A DNA stretch of 64,000 bases from JBBQWR01 sp038210495 (GCA_038210495.1 JBBQWR010000007.1:75550-139549); one strand, 5' to 3'. Shown: positions 24,679-34,574, numbered from the stretch's first letter. Notes: generated by a model not told the origin, from the letters alone. Translations and numbers: made by a program.

Positions 24679-27600
24679 GGTTTCCCATTGCCCTTCTGTT
24701 CATCGCCCGAATTCCCGTGTTCCTGCTTCCCGCCGCTCCTTCGATCGCCACCTAAATTCCCGATCACTTCGGCCAGCCGCCCTTGCTCTGCCGCCAAATC
24801 CGCAAGCTCCTGCTGCTGCTCCAAGTTCGGCTCATTCCCACCGCCGGTCGCCTCGCTAAGCCGCTGCGTGCGGCGATTCAAATCCTCCTGCGCCAATCGC
24901 ACCAAGCGAATTTCCGCCATCGATCGCGCGGGGCCCGTCTGCTGCTGCCCGCCGTCGCCGCCGGCCGGATCGTTCGCCGGTGATTCTCCGGCTGCCTTGG
25001 GGCTGTCCTTCATCGCGGCCACAAGCTGTCGCAATCGAGCGATGATGTCTTGTTCGAGTTGTTGAGTCTTCTCTCCAGTATCCCGGCTCTTGAGACGCTC
25101 GGCAACACGATTCATTCCGGCGGCGGCCGATTGCAGCACAAACTGAAACGCTTCCGTTCCAGACAGTTTTGCCGCCACCTGCTCGACCTCGCCGGCCAGC
25201 GTCTGCTCGGTGCGAGCGAGATCGAGAACACTCTGTGATTGCGACCTGGTCAGAGAACCGGTCTCATGCCGCAATTTGTCGAGCCGCGCCGTTTCTTCTT
25301 GAGCGTGCGCTTGTCGATCGACGAGCGCTTGCAGTGCATCTTCCAGGCGAGCCAGTTGCTCGAGCGCCAGATCGGATTCGGCCTTGCGCCGGGCTTGGGC
25401 GACTTCCTGCTGTACTTCGTCGAGGTCTTTGGCGGCCCCGTCCGACGCCGAATGACTCGACGCGCCATCGCCGGCGGCCGAGGCGCGGCTGGCGTCGTTC
25501 ATCTGGCCGGCTGCCCGAATAAGACTGCTGGCCGCCTTCTGGGCCTGTAGCCGCTGCAACTGCCTGGCGAGACGATCCGTTTGCTCGCGCAGATCTTGTT
25601 GACGGCGGCTGAGCCGCTGCAATTCCTCGCGGCGTTCGGCCGGATCGTTGGCTTGGTCGGCGTCCTTTAGCTTCTTGCGCAAACCTGTTTGTTCTTTGCG
25701 CAAGTCACTCAACTCTTGCTCTGAGTCACGAAGTTTTTGCACCAGCCGCGACAACTCCTGCTCGCGGCGGTTGGAAAGAATATCGAGCAGCTCATCGAGA
25801 CCCCGGCCGATGGCGGTCTGCTCGGCGAGCGCTTGGCCCATTTGATTTTGGCCGACGTGGGCGGCGCCATCGCGCATCAAACCACTGAGGCCCGAGCCTC
25901 GAGCGGAATGGGCCGCATCGGCGAGCGAATCGGCCGAGTTGGGATCGGTCGGCTTGAGTTGCCCGGCCACTTGGTCCATGTGCTGCAAGAGTTTTTCGAA
26001 TCGCCGCGAGAGATCGGCCTGCCGATTGGCCAGTCGCGCGAGTTCGGCCTGCTGCGCCGGGCTAAGATCGCGAGGGTCCTTCGTGAGTGTTTGCGGCGCC
26101 AGCTCTTTGATGTTCTTTTGTTGCTCGGCTTGATCGCGACGCAGCTCGACGAGATCGTGCGTGACGCCCCGCAGGCTATTCCACTGGTTGAAATCGCCGA
26201 GCATCTTTTCCAGCGCCGCGGCGATCGCTTCCTGGAAATGATCGACGCCGGTCAACGACTGTCGAATGCTCGACGGCGCGGCTGGCGACGATTCGCCATT
26301 CAACTTCAGCGCCATGGTCAAATCTCGCTCCACATGGGCTAACTCCTCGCGATCGAGTCGGGCAATTTCGTCCGCCAGGCCCTGGAGCCGACGATGCATT
26401 TGCGAATTGCTGACTCGATTGCTGGTCAGTTCACTGAGCAGCGATACGATCTGCGGCCGAAGTCCCTCGCCCGGGCTGACCAGCGAGCGCCGAACTTGCC
26501 GCTGGTTGACATCGACGCCGCGAAGCCGATCGACCTCCCCCCGTTCGAATCGGCCGGCGCGATCGAGCTGCGCCTCGATTCCCCTTGTCTGGTCCCGGGT
26601 GGTCTGCTGCATTTTCAGGATTCGTTGAAGCTCGTTAAAAATCAGCGATTGGCGCTGCGCGAGCCGATCTTCGAGTTCCTCGGGCGTGACGATCGTCAGG
26701 CGGCGCGGTGTGCTGACTCCGGTCTGCGGAGCGTAATCACTGGCCGCGACGCTGAGCACCACGCTGGCGCCTGGCGGCAAACCGAGCGGCGCCAAATCCC
26801 AGTTGTATGTCACCGACTGGGTCGTCCACTGCGCCGGTTTGACGGCCGTGGGAGCGGGTGACTCGGCTGCTCGGTCGGGGCCCTCGAACAACGAGATTTC
26901 GACATCGCCGTCTTGCGTGCGGTCCGACCGCGAGTAGCGCAGCGCCACACTGCGGATGGCCAAATCTTCTTTGACGGACGCGGCGATCGGCACGCTGGCG
27001 CCGGGCGTAACAAACAAGTTTCCCACCGGCTGCTCGAGGCTGACCGAGGGCGCTCGATCGACGATCGCTTGAATGTCCCAGCGATCACCGGCGCCGGCGA
27101 CCATGCCTTCGCGGTCGCGCAGCTCGAACCAATACGGCCCGGATTTGTCGATCGTCAGCACGGGTTTTGTCGGCGGCTGACTCTTCGTTAGAGCGCGCAT
27201 CGGGGTTAGCGATCCACCGATCGAAAAAGTCAGGCCATCGGCCGAAATGTCCGCGGCGAGATCGAGCCCGTTGGACTGATGGTACGTCGCAGCCGTCAAG
27301 GGACGGTTCGTAACGGCCGAGAAATCGACCGTCGTGCCTCGCAGCGCGACAATCCGTCGTTCGCTGGTCGACGCCGGCCAACCAGTATAGGCGGGCGGAT
27401 GCAACGCGATCCGCAATTCTTTGATCGTCGGCGGCTCGACGACTTCGACGTGAATCCACGCCATCTTGCGATCGTCGCCTGCTTGGGCTCGATAATCGAA
27501 GGGCCGCGACACTTTCTCCTTGCGAGCGACCATGACATCGCCGATCGGCTGCATTTTTTCGCGTTCGATCTGCTGGCCCGAGTCATCGTTGTACCGGTAT

Positions 27601-28292
27601 TCGATTTCTGCCTCGTTGGGCAGGTTTCGATTGCGATCGATCAGCTCGACCTCGAACGGTTGGCCCAGTGCGACGCGATCGACGACGGTCTTGAACGCCA
27701 GATCGTTCGCGGGAGGCCAAGCCGCATCCCCCAGCGGGTTGGCCAATCGAGCCAGCGCCAAGCGAGCATCGGCTGGATTCCACAGGCCGATGACCAGCGC
27801 GACGGCAAAGACCAGCGCTGCCCAAGCGGCGGCTCGGAGCGTCGGCCGGCGATCGATCGCGTCATTCCAATTGGCGCCGGCAAACTTCGCTTCGGTCGCG
27901 GCGACAACCGCGCGGCGGAGAGCGGCGCTTCCAGCCAGTGGATCGTCAACACGCTCGCCAAGAAACTCGATCGCGCTGGAGAGATCGCCGGTCGGACCCG
28001 TCTTGCCGTTGGTCAAATGCTGCTCGACCCGCTGAGCCACGGCGACGTCGTTAAGCTTTTGCCGCCATGCGGGCCAGAGAAACCGCCGCGCCGCCCAGGC
28101 CGCGGCCCCGACAGCCGCAAGCGACCAGACGATCCGCAGACCGCGATCCTCCAGCCGCAACCAATAGTCGAGCGCCGCCAGCAAAAGCACGACAGGCGCC
28201 ACCAGAGACAGCAGTCGAAAGAGTCCATGCAATAGCAACAGCCGCTTTGCCAGCCGGCGGGCCGCGGCGACTTTTTGTTGAAGCGGATGCAT
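24675..28292 (-). CDS. Large DUF4175-like membrane protein with long coiled coil
   Basis: From the ATG at 28292 the product is about 1,205 residues. Two or three hydrophobic segments lie in the first 55 residues and another near 155-170. A beta-rich region with two immunoglobulin-like stretches (VVEPPTIKELRIALHPPAYTG and VDRAPSVSLEQPVGNLFV) follows. The long C-terminal half is almost all charged coiled coil (RREQELSRLVQKLRDSEQEL and similar). Planctomycete relatives are usually labelled DUF4175 or hypothetical. It is probably a periplasm-facing partner of the VWA proteins encoded upstream. The frame is open 17 codons above the chosen start but runs into repeat copy C. Confidence 0.7.
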   Translation of the reverse strand: MHPLQQKVAAARRLAKRLLLLHGLFRLLSLVAPVVLLLAALDYWLRLEDRGLRIVWSLAAVGAAAWAARRFLWPAWRQKLNDVAVAQRVEQHLTNGKTGPTGDLSSAIEFLGERVDDPLAGSAALRRAVVAATEAKFAGANWNDAIDRRPTLRAAAWAALVFAVALVIGLWNPADARLALARLANPLGDAAWPPANDLAFKTVVDRVALGQPFEVELIDRNRNLPNEAEIEYRYNDDSGQQIEREKMQPIGDVMVARKEKVSRPFDYRAQAGDDRKMAWIHVEVVEPPTIKELRIALHPPAYTGWPASTSERRIVALRGTTVDFSAVTNRPLTAATYHQSNGLDLAADISADGLTFSIGGSLTPMRALTKSQPPTKPVLTIDKSGPYWFELRDREGMVAGAGDRWDIQAIVDRAPSVSLEQPVGNLFVTPGASVPIAASVKEDLAIRSVALRYSRSDRTQDGDVEISLFEGPDRAAESPAPTAVKPAQWTTQSVTYNWDLAPLGLPPGASVVLSVAASDYAPQTGVSTPRRLTIVTPEELEDRLAQRQSLIFNELQRILKMQQTTRDQTRGIEAQLDRAGRFERGEVDRLRGVDVNQRQVRRSLVSPGEGLRPQIVSLLSELTSNRVSNSQMHRRLQGLADEIARLDREELAHVERDLTMALKLNGESSPAAPSSIRQSLTGVDHFQEAIAAALEKMLGDFNQWNSLRGVTHDLVELRRDQAEQQKNIKELAPQTLTKDPRDLSPAQQAELARLANRQADLSRRFEKLLQHMDQVAGQLKPTDPNSADSLADAAHSARGSGLSGLMRDGAAHVGQNQMGQALAEQTAIGRGLDELLDILSNRREQELSRLVQKLRDSEQELSDLRKEQTGLRKKLKDADQANDPAERREELQRLSRRQQDLREQTDRLARQLQRLQAQKAASSLIRAAGQMNDASRASAAGDGASSHSASDGAAKDLDEVQQEVAQARRKAESDLALEQLARLEDALQALVDRQAHAQEETARLDKLRHETGSLTRSQSQSVLDLARTEQTLAGEVEQVAAKLSGTEAFQFVLQSAAAGMNRVAERLKSRDTGEKTQQLEQDIIARLRQLVAAMKDSPKAAGESPANDPAGGDGGQQQTGPARSMAEIRLVRLAQEDLNRRTQRLSEATGGGNEPNLEQQQELADLAAEQGRLAEVIGNLGGDRRSGGKQEHGNSGDEQKGNGKP

Positions 28293-28296
28293 GTGT

Positions 28297-28386
28297 GTAG
28301 GTCTGGCGCCCCGTGCCTGACATGACCAAAACAATAACGACAAAAACCGACGTCGCGCGTGTCACGCAGAGAGTGCCTGACACTAC
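28297..28386. repeat. Two-hairpin repeat element, copy C
   Basis: The left arm 28297-28322 (GTAGGTCTGGCGCCCCGTGC followed by CTGAC) and right arm 28361-28386 (GTCACGCAGAGAGTGCCTGA and CACTAC) match copies A and B with several substitutions. It starts 4 bp beyond the stop of the VWA/amidotransferase-like gene in the direction of transcription and ends 5 bp before the next start, so it occupies the entire intercistronic gap. Confidence 0.7.
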
Positions 28387-28390
28387 GGAA

Positions 28391-30868
28391 TTATAACATT
28401 CCCGCCCGCTTCCGAAGCGTCCATTCGCCGACAAGGCACAAGAGCAATAAAGCTAAGACGGGCCATTTGTTCCAAAGTTCCAGCGGCGCCCGAGTCGGTT
28501 TCATGGGCACCTGGCGGCCGGAGGGCAAATCGGACAGCAACGACCCGGCCGTTTCGATGCGGTAGAACCGGCCCTTTGTCCGCTGCGCGGCGCCTTCCAG
28601 CTCTCCTAAATCCATTTGCGTCCGCTCAAACTCCGCCTCGGCGACCCGCACCACAAAATTTACCGAGGGCTCGCCCGCCAGCGCTGGTTCCACCAGCCAG
28701 GCGTGATAGGCGCCCTGGGGCAAGTCATCCAGCGAGGCCTCGAATAGCTCGCGATGCGATGGGCTTGGCCGAAGCGTAACTTGCCGAAGCGGTTGATCGC
28801 CGCGGCGGAGCACGATCGTGGCGCCCCGCTCGTCTGCAGGCGCCAATCGCTCGTCGAAGAATTCCAGCCGCAGCCGCACGGGCTCGCCGCGAGCATATTG
28901 CTGCCGATCGGCCGACAGCCGGGCCACCTGATCCTTGCCCAATAATTTCGTGCGGCTGAGATAGCGAATCGTCTGCACCCAATATCGTGCGAAGAAAACA
29001 TCGCCCACCTGATACCGCCACCGCCACGTTTCGTCGGTCGCATGAAAGATCACCATTCCCGCGCCCGTCCGGCGCTGCACGATCACCGGCGCTTTGCGGC
29101 CGTCCAACGCGCGACGGTGGGGATGCTCGGCCAAGACCTCGGCCGACTCTTTCTTCTGCGCCTCCAGCAGCCAATAGAGAGGCGGCAGTTTCCGCCAAAT
29201 CGTCTCGGTCTCGACGGCCGTATCTCCCAACTGCATATTCGGGTAACCGAGCCCCTCGGTCGTCGGCTCAACGACAAATCCGTCCACGATCGGCCGGCGA
29301 GGATCGGGCGCGACGGCGGTCGCCAAATCGATCGGCAACAGCGCGGCCAGTGGCGTGTTGCGGTAGCCGATCGGGTTGTATTGGGCGCCAGCGATGAAGA
29401 CCAAGCCGCCCCCTCTTTGCGTCACGAACTCGGCCAGATTTTTCATCGCATCGGCGCTCAGCAGCGCGGGATTCACGTCACCGAAAATGACAACGTCGTA
29501 AGCCAGCAGTTCATCGCGGCGAAGCGGAAAGCCCGGCAGCGCCGTCTTCTCCAGCGACGCATATTCGACGTCGGCGTCTTGCAGCACAGTGTGCAATTCG
29601 ATCGTGTTGTCTCGCTCGAGCAGGTTCTTGAGATAGCGAAACTCATAGCTCGGATAGCCGTCGGCCAGCAGCACGCGAATTTGCGACTTGCGGATACCGA
29701 TCTGCCGCTCGATCTGATTGTTGTCGTACCGCGCTTCATCCGGTAGACGGTCGGTTTCGACCAAGAAATCGACCTGCCCGACTTTGTCCGGCCGATAAGT
29801 AAGCGTAAGGGACTGCGATTTGCCATCCGCCTCGATCTTCGCCGGCAGTTTGGCGAGCACGACGCCAGACTGCTTCTCTTTGAGCCGGATCTCGAGTTCG
29901 CGGCCGACAAACCCGGTGGCCGAGAGATTGACCTTGAAGGCCAGGATGTCGTCGACGAATGCGACTTCAGCGACTCGCAAGTCGGATAGCTCAACATCCT
30001 TAAGCGGCGCATCGCTACCCAACCCGATCGTAAACAGCGGCACGCCTTTGCTGCGGGCAAAGTCGGCGGCGCCTGAGCCGGACGTCGTTGCGTCAGCCGG
30101 CACGATCGGCGATACAGAGGTGGCCGACGGCTTGATTCCCGGCCAAAACACTTGGGCGGTCGTGGACTCTCCGACCAACCGCTCGCCATCGGTCGTCACT
30201 CCGTCGGTCATCAGCACGATGGCGGCGATGCCGGTCAGCCCCTGGTCGTTCAGCACCGCGCGTACGCAATCTCCCAGTCGCGTAGCCTTGCCAGTCGGTT
30301 CAAGCGCCCGAAGAGCCTCTTTCAATTCACTCAAATCCGTCGATTGAGGGCGAGCCAGTTCCGAGCAGAAAAAAACTTTCAGCTTGTATCGCTTGTCGAT
30401 CGATCGAAGCAGAGCTGCGTCGTTTTCCAATAACATCGACTTGGCTTGGTTGAGCCTCGTCACTCCGCTGAATCCCAATCTTTCAATCCGGCGGGCAATG
30501 TCGGCTCGGAGCGACTCGCTCGCGAAATGGTCGGTGATTCGCATGCTTTCCGAGTCATCGACCAAGACCACGAGGTACGGCAGCTGCGTCGGATTGAGCT
30601 TGAGGACCCACTCGCCGATCATCAGGGCAACGAGCCCGATCGCCAACAGCCGCAGTCCGATCAGCGCTGCGCGAAGCCATCGCCCGGCGCGACCCGCTTC
30701 GGAGCGGTACACGAGAACGACCAGCGCGACGATCGCGATCGCCGCCAGCACCGTCGCCAAGCTGCTCCAAGGCCAGGCATGATCGAGCCGCCACAGAGTC
30801 CCCTCGCCGGTCGCCGACGAATCGACGCCGAACCATTGTTCGAGCCAGCGGGGAAGGACACCACTCAT
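28391..30868 (-). CDS. Membrane protein with VWA-like and glutamine-amidotransferase-like domains
   Basis: The 825-residue protein has two N-terminal membrane helices (about 36-53 and 66-86), then a von Willebrand A-like domain with the MIDAS motif DDSES at 104-108 and a later LMTDG. A beta-sandwich segment follows, then a class-I amidotransferase-like domain starting ILLADGYPSYEFRYLK. That domain contains GGGLVFIAGAQYN but lacks an obvious catalytic cysteine, so it is probably non-enzymatic. A single C-terminal helix (LWNKWPVLALLLLCLVGEWTL) closes it. The architecture is common in planctomycete DUF58/VWA operons; function is unknown. Confidence 0.78.
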   Translation of the reverse strand: MSGVLPRWLEQWFGVDSSATGEGTLWRLDHAWPWSSLATVLAAIAIVALVVLVYRSEAGRAGRWLRAALIGLRLLAIGLVALMIGEWVLKLNPTQLPYLVVLVDDSESMRITDHFASESLRADIARRIERLGFSGVTRLNQAKSMLLENDAALLRSIDKRYKLKVFFCSELARPQSTDLSELKEALRALEPTGKATRLGDCVRAVLNDQGLTGIAAIVLMTDGVTTDGERLVGESTTAQVFWPGIKPSATSVSPIVPADATTSGSGAADFARSKGVPLFTIGLGSDAPLKDVELSDLRVAEVAFVDDILAFKVNLSATGFVGRELEIRLKEKQSGVVLAKLPAKIEADGKSQSLTLTYRPDKVGQVDFLVETDRLPDEARYDNNQIERQIGIRKSQIRVLLADGYPSYEFRYLKNLLERDNTIELHTVLQDADVEYASLEKTALPGFPLRRDELLAYDVVIFGDVNPALLSADAMKNLAEFVTQRGGGLVFIAGAQYNPIGYRNTPLAALLPIDLATAVAPDPRRPIVDGFVVEPTTEGLGYPNMQLGDTAVETETIWRKLPPLYWLLEAQKKESAEVLAEHPHRRALDGRKAPVIVQRRTGAGMVIFHATDETWRWRYQVGDVFFARYWVQTIRYLSRTKLLGKDQVARLSADRQQYARGEPVRLRLEFFDERLAPADERGATIVLRRGDQPLRQVTLRPSPSHRELFEASLDDLPQGAYHAWLVEPALAGEPSVNFVVRVAEAEFERTQMDLGELEGAAQRTKGRFYRIETAGSLLSDLPSGRQVPMKPTRAPLELWNKWPVLALLLLCLVGEWTLRKRAGML

Positions 30869-30881
30869 GGAGAAAAGGGCT

Positions 30882-31060
30882 AGGGGTTGGGGACTAGGGA
30901 CTAGGGACTAGGGACTAGGGAACGAAGACAGCGAACAGGGAACAGGAAATCAAAGCCACGATCGACTTCGACTGCTTGGCCGTCGCAAGGATATGCGGCG
31001 GCTTTGCCGCGTGTCTTTCCGATCCCTAGTCCCCCAGCCCCTAGCCTCTAGCCTCTTTTT
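30882..31060. repeat. Inverted heptad arrays (ACTAGGG)4 and AGTCCCC/CAGCCCC/TAGCCTC
   Basis: ACTAGGG is repeated four times exactly at 30893-30920. On the other side of the spacer, AGTCCCC, CAGCCCC, TAGCCTC and TAGCCTC run in strict 7-bp steps from 31028 to 31055 and end in TTTTT. The two arrays are in inverted orientation and separate the two VWA genes. Between them lies a small hairpin GCGGCGGCTTTGCCGCG-like sequence near 30992. A transcript reading leftwards would meet a G/A-rich arm after a C/T-rich arm and could fold. Confidence 0.6.
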
Positions 31061-31073
31061 ATCTAAATTTACG

Positions 31074-33386
31074 TCACGACGCACGATAACCGAACCACCA
31101 AGTGACGACTGTCTCTGTCAGCAGCAGCACGAGCGCTGCGCATAAGTACCAGCGGTGTTCGCCGGCTCGGGCGCCGATGCTTGCCGCCGGCCGTTGATCC
31201 AGGTCGCTCCAGGCCGGGACGACGGAAATCTGCTCGGGCAGTTCACGCGGGTCGAGCTTGGCCAAATCGCTCTCGGCCGTATCCACATTGACGGCGAACA
31301 ATTGCGGCTGTTGGTCGCCGCCGAATTGGGCCCGATAAATTCCACTGAGCCATGTGCTCGGATACGACCAACGGTTGCCGTCCTCCCGAGCCGCGACGCG
31401 AATCTGCTGCTTGCCGCGACCTGGATCGTCGACGGTCAGCATATTCGACGCCTGAGCTTTGGGCAGCGCCGACTCGAGCGGCTTTCCAACCAATACGTTC
31501 CGTTCGGCGATTGACGAGTTTACGGCGGCGATCAGCAAATTCTGCACGACGGGGGGAAAACTATTCTTGATCGGCCAGTTCGACCAGGGTTCTTTACTGA
31601 TCGGATCGATCGCCGCGAACGAAGCAGGCAGCGCGACGAGGATGACCCGGCCACCGACTTCGCCCGGGCGTTTCCCTTCCGCCTGCTGCCCAACGATCGC
31701 CGGGTCGCCCGTTTCGCGGATCGCGAGCGCCGGCGGGGGCGTTTGTTTGGCGTTCTTCCAAGCCTTGAGCCGGAAATATCGTGAAACGCCCGTCGTCAGC
31801 AGACCGGCCCGTTCGTTCCCTTGAAACTCGTGAACCATGAGGTCTTTGTATCCCAACGGGTCGAACGAGTAATGCCCCAAATCGGCCGGCCGGTCGAGTT
31901 GGGCGGGCAACAGCCGGGGCGTTTTCTCGCGACCACCGCCCAACTCCAGGTTGTAATTCTGAGGATCGACTCGATCGCCGAGAAAAGCGACGAGCCCGCC
32001 CCCCGATTGCACGTAATCGGCCAGCAACCGACCTTCGGCGGGCGTGAACTGACCGACGTTCGAGAGGATTATGCAATCGAATCGCCGTAGCTCTACCTCC
32101 AGCAGCCCCCCATCGGCGATCTGCTCGACATGCACCGGCAGCGAGGCCGAGCCGTCGCGATAGGGATCGAGTGCGTTGAGCAAATACCGGGCATGTTCGC
32201 GCGAGCCCTCGCCGTTGACGATCAATGTTTCCAGGGCCTGCTTCACGCTCAGCGATAGCCAGCGATGGTTGTCGATCTCCAAAGAGTCGCTCGCATCGCC
32301 GCTGAGCGTCGCTTCGATCGCATGATCGCCCGGGGCGTCGAACTGATGGGTGAACGTTACCGTCTGGCGAGCTTGCGGCTCGAGGTCGATCGTCCGCTCC
32401 TGGGCTCGCTGGCCGTCGACGGACAGCTCGACCCGGGCATGATGAGCTTGGTCGCCAAAGTTTCGCACTTGCGTCGCCAGCTCGACCGGCGCCTTGGTCG
32501 TGAAGATACGTTGCGGCGAACCAAGGCCCACGACGGCTAGATTCTCGCTATGCTCCTGACCGACGTCGACGACGGTCAATCTCGTCGAGCCGGCGAGTTT
32601 CAGGAGTTGTTTGCTCATTGCCCGGCCGCCCGCGACTTTACTTGAATCCCAACTCGTCCGGCCCAGATCGGTGATGAAATAGACTTCAGCGGCGCCAAAT
32701 CGAGGATACTCTTTGTGGCCGGCGGCGATGATCTCGTTCACCCGATCGAGGGCGCCGGCGAGATCGCCTCCGCCATGCGGTAGCTTAAGGTCGTGGATTT
32801 CTCTCAAGAAATCGTCATCGGCGAGCTTAAGGTCTTCCTCGGGCGAAAGGTTCTGACCGGAAGTTCGCTTGAGACGATCCAACATCGTCCGCGTTTCGTC
32901 GCTCACCAGCGCGGGACTGCCGACGATCGTGCGGGCCGGCGCCGTCATCAGCACCAGCGAAAAACCGTCGCCTTGCGAACTGCGAGCCACGATATCGCGG
33001 GCCAGTTGCTTCGCCTGCTCAAAGCGGCTGGCGTCGCCGGGCTTGTAGGCCATCGAAAACGAGCCGTCGATCACGAGAATTTTGTGCAATGGCTGGCCCG
33101 CGGCCGTCGCGCCGCCGAGTCGTTCGAGATACGGCCCGGCGACGGCAATCACAATGCACACGATGGTGGCGGTGCGAATCGCCAACAGCAGCCATTGCTC
33201 GGCTCTCAGTCGCCGGGAGCTCTGCTGCATGGCGGCCAGCAGATATTCGGCGGCCGCCCAAGGAACTTCTCGATATCGTCGCCGGCTCAGCAGGTGAATG
33301 AGCAGCGGAGCCGCCGCCGCCGCCAGCCACCACAGCATGGCGAGTTGGGTAAGACCGAATCCCAGTGGTAATGAATGATGGGTCAT
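31074..33386 (-). CDS. BatA/VWA-domain membrane protein
   Basis: The 770-residue protein begins with a BatA-type N-terminus: a hydrophobic helix (about 12-32), LSRRRYREVPWAAAEYLL and a second helix (about 64-84). A VWA domain follows with MIDAS residues in IDGSFS (107-111). The middle is beta-rich, then comes a DUF-type region with an amidotransferase-like GGGLVAFLGDRV loop. A C-terminal helix (YLCAALVLLLTETVVTWW) anchors the end. BatA/VWA proteins sit in the inner membrane next to DUF58 and MoxR partners. It lies 51 bp downstream of the DUF58 gene on the same strand. Confidence 0.82.
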   Translation of the reverse strand: MTHHSLPLGFGLTQLAMLWWLAAAAAPLLIHLLSRRRYREVPWAAAEYLLAAMQQSSRRLRAEQWLLLAIRTATIVCIVIAVAGPYLERLGGATAAGQPLHKILVIDGSFSMAYKPGDASRFEQAKQLARDIVARSSQGDGFSLVLMTAPARTIVGSPALVSDETRTMLDRLKRTSGQNLSPEEDLKLADDDFLREIHDLKLPHGGGDLAGALDRVNEIIAAGHKEYPRFGAAEVYFITDLGRTSWDSSKVAGGRAMSKQLLKLAGSTRLTVVDVGQEHSENLAVVGLGSPQRIFTTKAPVELATQVRNFGDQAHHARVELSVDGQRAQERTIDLEPQARQTVTFTHQFDAPGDHAIEATLSGDASDSLEIDNHRWLSLSVKQALETLIVNGEGSREHARYLLNALDPYRDGSASLPVHVEQIADGGLLEVELRRFDCIILSNVGQFTPAEGRLLADYVQSGGGLVAFLGDRVDPQNYNLELGGGREKTPRLLPAQLDRPADLGHYSFDPLGYKDLMVHEFQGNERAGLLTTGVSRYFRLKAWKNAKQTPPPALAIRETGDPAIVGQQAEGKRPGEVGGRVILVALPASFAAIDPISKEPWSNWPIKNSFPPVVQNLLIAAVNSSIAERNVLVGKPLESALPKAQASNMLTVDDPGRGKQQIRVAAREDGNRWSYPSTWLSGIYRAQFGGDQQPQLFAVNVDTAESDLAKLDPRELPEQISVVPAWSDLDQRPAASIGARAGEHRWYLCAALVLLLTETVVTWWFGYRAS

Positions 33387-33437
33387 AGAAAGTTGTTTGC
33401 GCTAGCCCCTGTCGCATCGCGACCCCTAGCCCCTCAT

Positions 33438-34340
33438 TCATCCCACGCGGGTGGATCGTGCCGTCAAATAGGCCGACAGCGCGACATCCAGCGGCTGGTC
33501 GGTTCGCATCGGCACATAATCGATACGATGATCGCGGCAGCCTTGTTTCACATCGCGCACAAAACGGGTGAAGTGCTCCAAATAGGCCCGGCGCAACGAT
33601 CGCGGCTCGGCCAGCACGTCGGGCAATTGCTCTAGCCCCCGAAACAGGGTCATTTGCTGAAACGGAAAATCGAGTTCAGCCGGATCGAGCACATGGAACA
33701 GGATCACCTCATGCCGGCGATGTCGCATATGTTTCAGCCCGGCCAGCATCGCGGGCACGTTATCGAACAAGTCGCTGAGAATCACGACCACGCCGCGCTT
33801 TTTGAGCCGCTCCGCCAAATCGTGAAAAATCGGTCCCGTGGCCGTTTTCCTCTTCGCCGCGACGACATCCATGACTTCCAGCAGTTCTTTCAAGCGCGAC
33901 GGATTGCTGCCGGGCCGCACGACTTTGCGAATCTCATGATCGAACGTCACCAGCCCGACGCTATCCTGCTGATGAAGCACTAGGTAGGCCAGCGAAGCCG
34001 CGATGCACTGGGCATATTCGAGTTTCGTCATGGCGGCCGCCGGGCCCTGGTAGGACATGCTCTCGCTGATATCCAACAGCAAATAGCTGATCAGATTGGT
34101 TTCTTCCTCGTACTGCTTCAGATAATATTTGTCGGTCTTGCCGAACACCTTCCAATCGATGTACCGAATATCGTCGCCCTGCACGTATTCGCGATGCTCG
34201 GCGAACTCGATAGAAAACCCGTGATAAGGGCTGCGATGCACGCCCGAAACGTAACCTTCGACGATCGTTCGCGCGCGCAGCTCGAGCCCTTGCAATTTGG
34301 CAAGCGCCTTGGGATCGAGATATTTTTGCAGATTGTCCAT
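33438..34340 (-). CDS. DUF58 domain protein (VWA-like)
   Basis: From the ATG at 34340 the product is 300 residues, the usual length. The DUF58 hallmark REYVQGDDIRYIDWKVFGK lies at 50-68 and the MIDAS-like DISES at 90-94, followed by a VWA-type Rossmann domain (VVVILSDLFDN near residue 195). These proteins work with MoxR AAA+ ATPases as chaperone-like modules. MoxR normally precedes DUF58 but is absent here. The frame extends 105 codons upstream with no conserved content; the ATG at 34340 is where the family homology begins. Confidence 0.9.
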   Translation of the reverse strand: MDNLQKYLDPKALAKLQGLELRARTIVEGYVSGVHRSPYHGFSIEFAEHREYVQGDDIRYIDWKVFGKTDKYYLKQYEEETNLISYLLLDISESMSYQGPAAAMTKLEYAQCIAASLAYLVLHQQDSVGLVTFDHEIRKVVRPGSNPSRLKELLEVMDVVAAKRKTATGPIFHDLAERLKKRGVVVILSDLFDNVPAMLAGLKHMRHRRHEVILFHVLDPAELDFPFQQMTLFRGLEQLPDVLAEPRSLRRAYLEHFTRFVRDVKQGCRDHRIDYVPMRTDQPLDVALSAYLTARSTRVG

Positions 34341-34545
34341 TGCCAGTTTGCGATCGAACGGCCGAACTGTACCGTCTCGTGGGCGGCCAGCGAGCATTAT
34401 GGGCGAGAGATTGCCGCGTTGAAAGTCAATCGAAGCCATGCCGACTAGCCCGCTTTGGCGCCGATAAGAAGTCAGCACGGCGAATTTCCGGCAACGATAC
34501 GGCGTTTTTCCGACAACAAGAGGCCGGTAAACAGCCGTTTCTCGG

Positions 34546-34574
34546 TTGTGATAAGGGCAAATCGCGTCTATACT
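34546..34574 (+). promoter_or_regulatory. Candidate sigma-70 promoter of the FabZ/ACP/FabF cluster
   Basis: TTGTGA (34546-34551), a 17-bp spacer and TATACT (34569-34574) lie about 80 bp upstream of the first gene, in the 313-bp divergent region between the DUF58 gene and the fatty-acid-type cluster. The hexamers match the housekeeping consensus at four and five of six positions. The rest of this spacer shows nothing I can identify. Confidence 0.4.

Noticed and set aside
27279..28235. Open frame of about 318 codons opposite the DUF4175-like gene
   Set aside because: It is shadow coding; the minus-strand protein has coherent membrane helices and coiled coils.
29400..29760. Active glutamine amidotransferase in the VWA protein
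   Set aside because: The domain shape is present, but no nucleophile cysteine at the expected elbow is visible.
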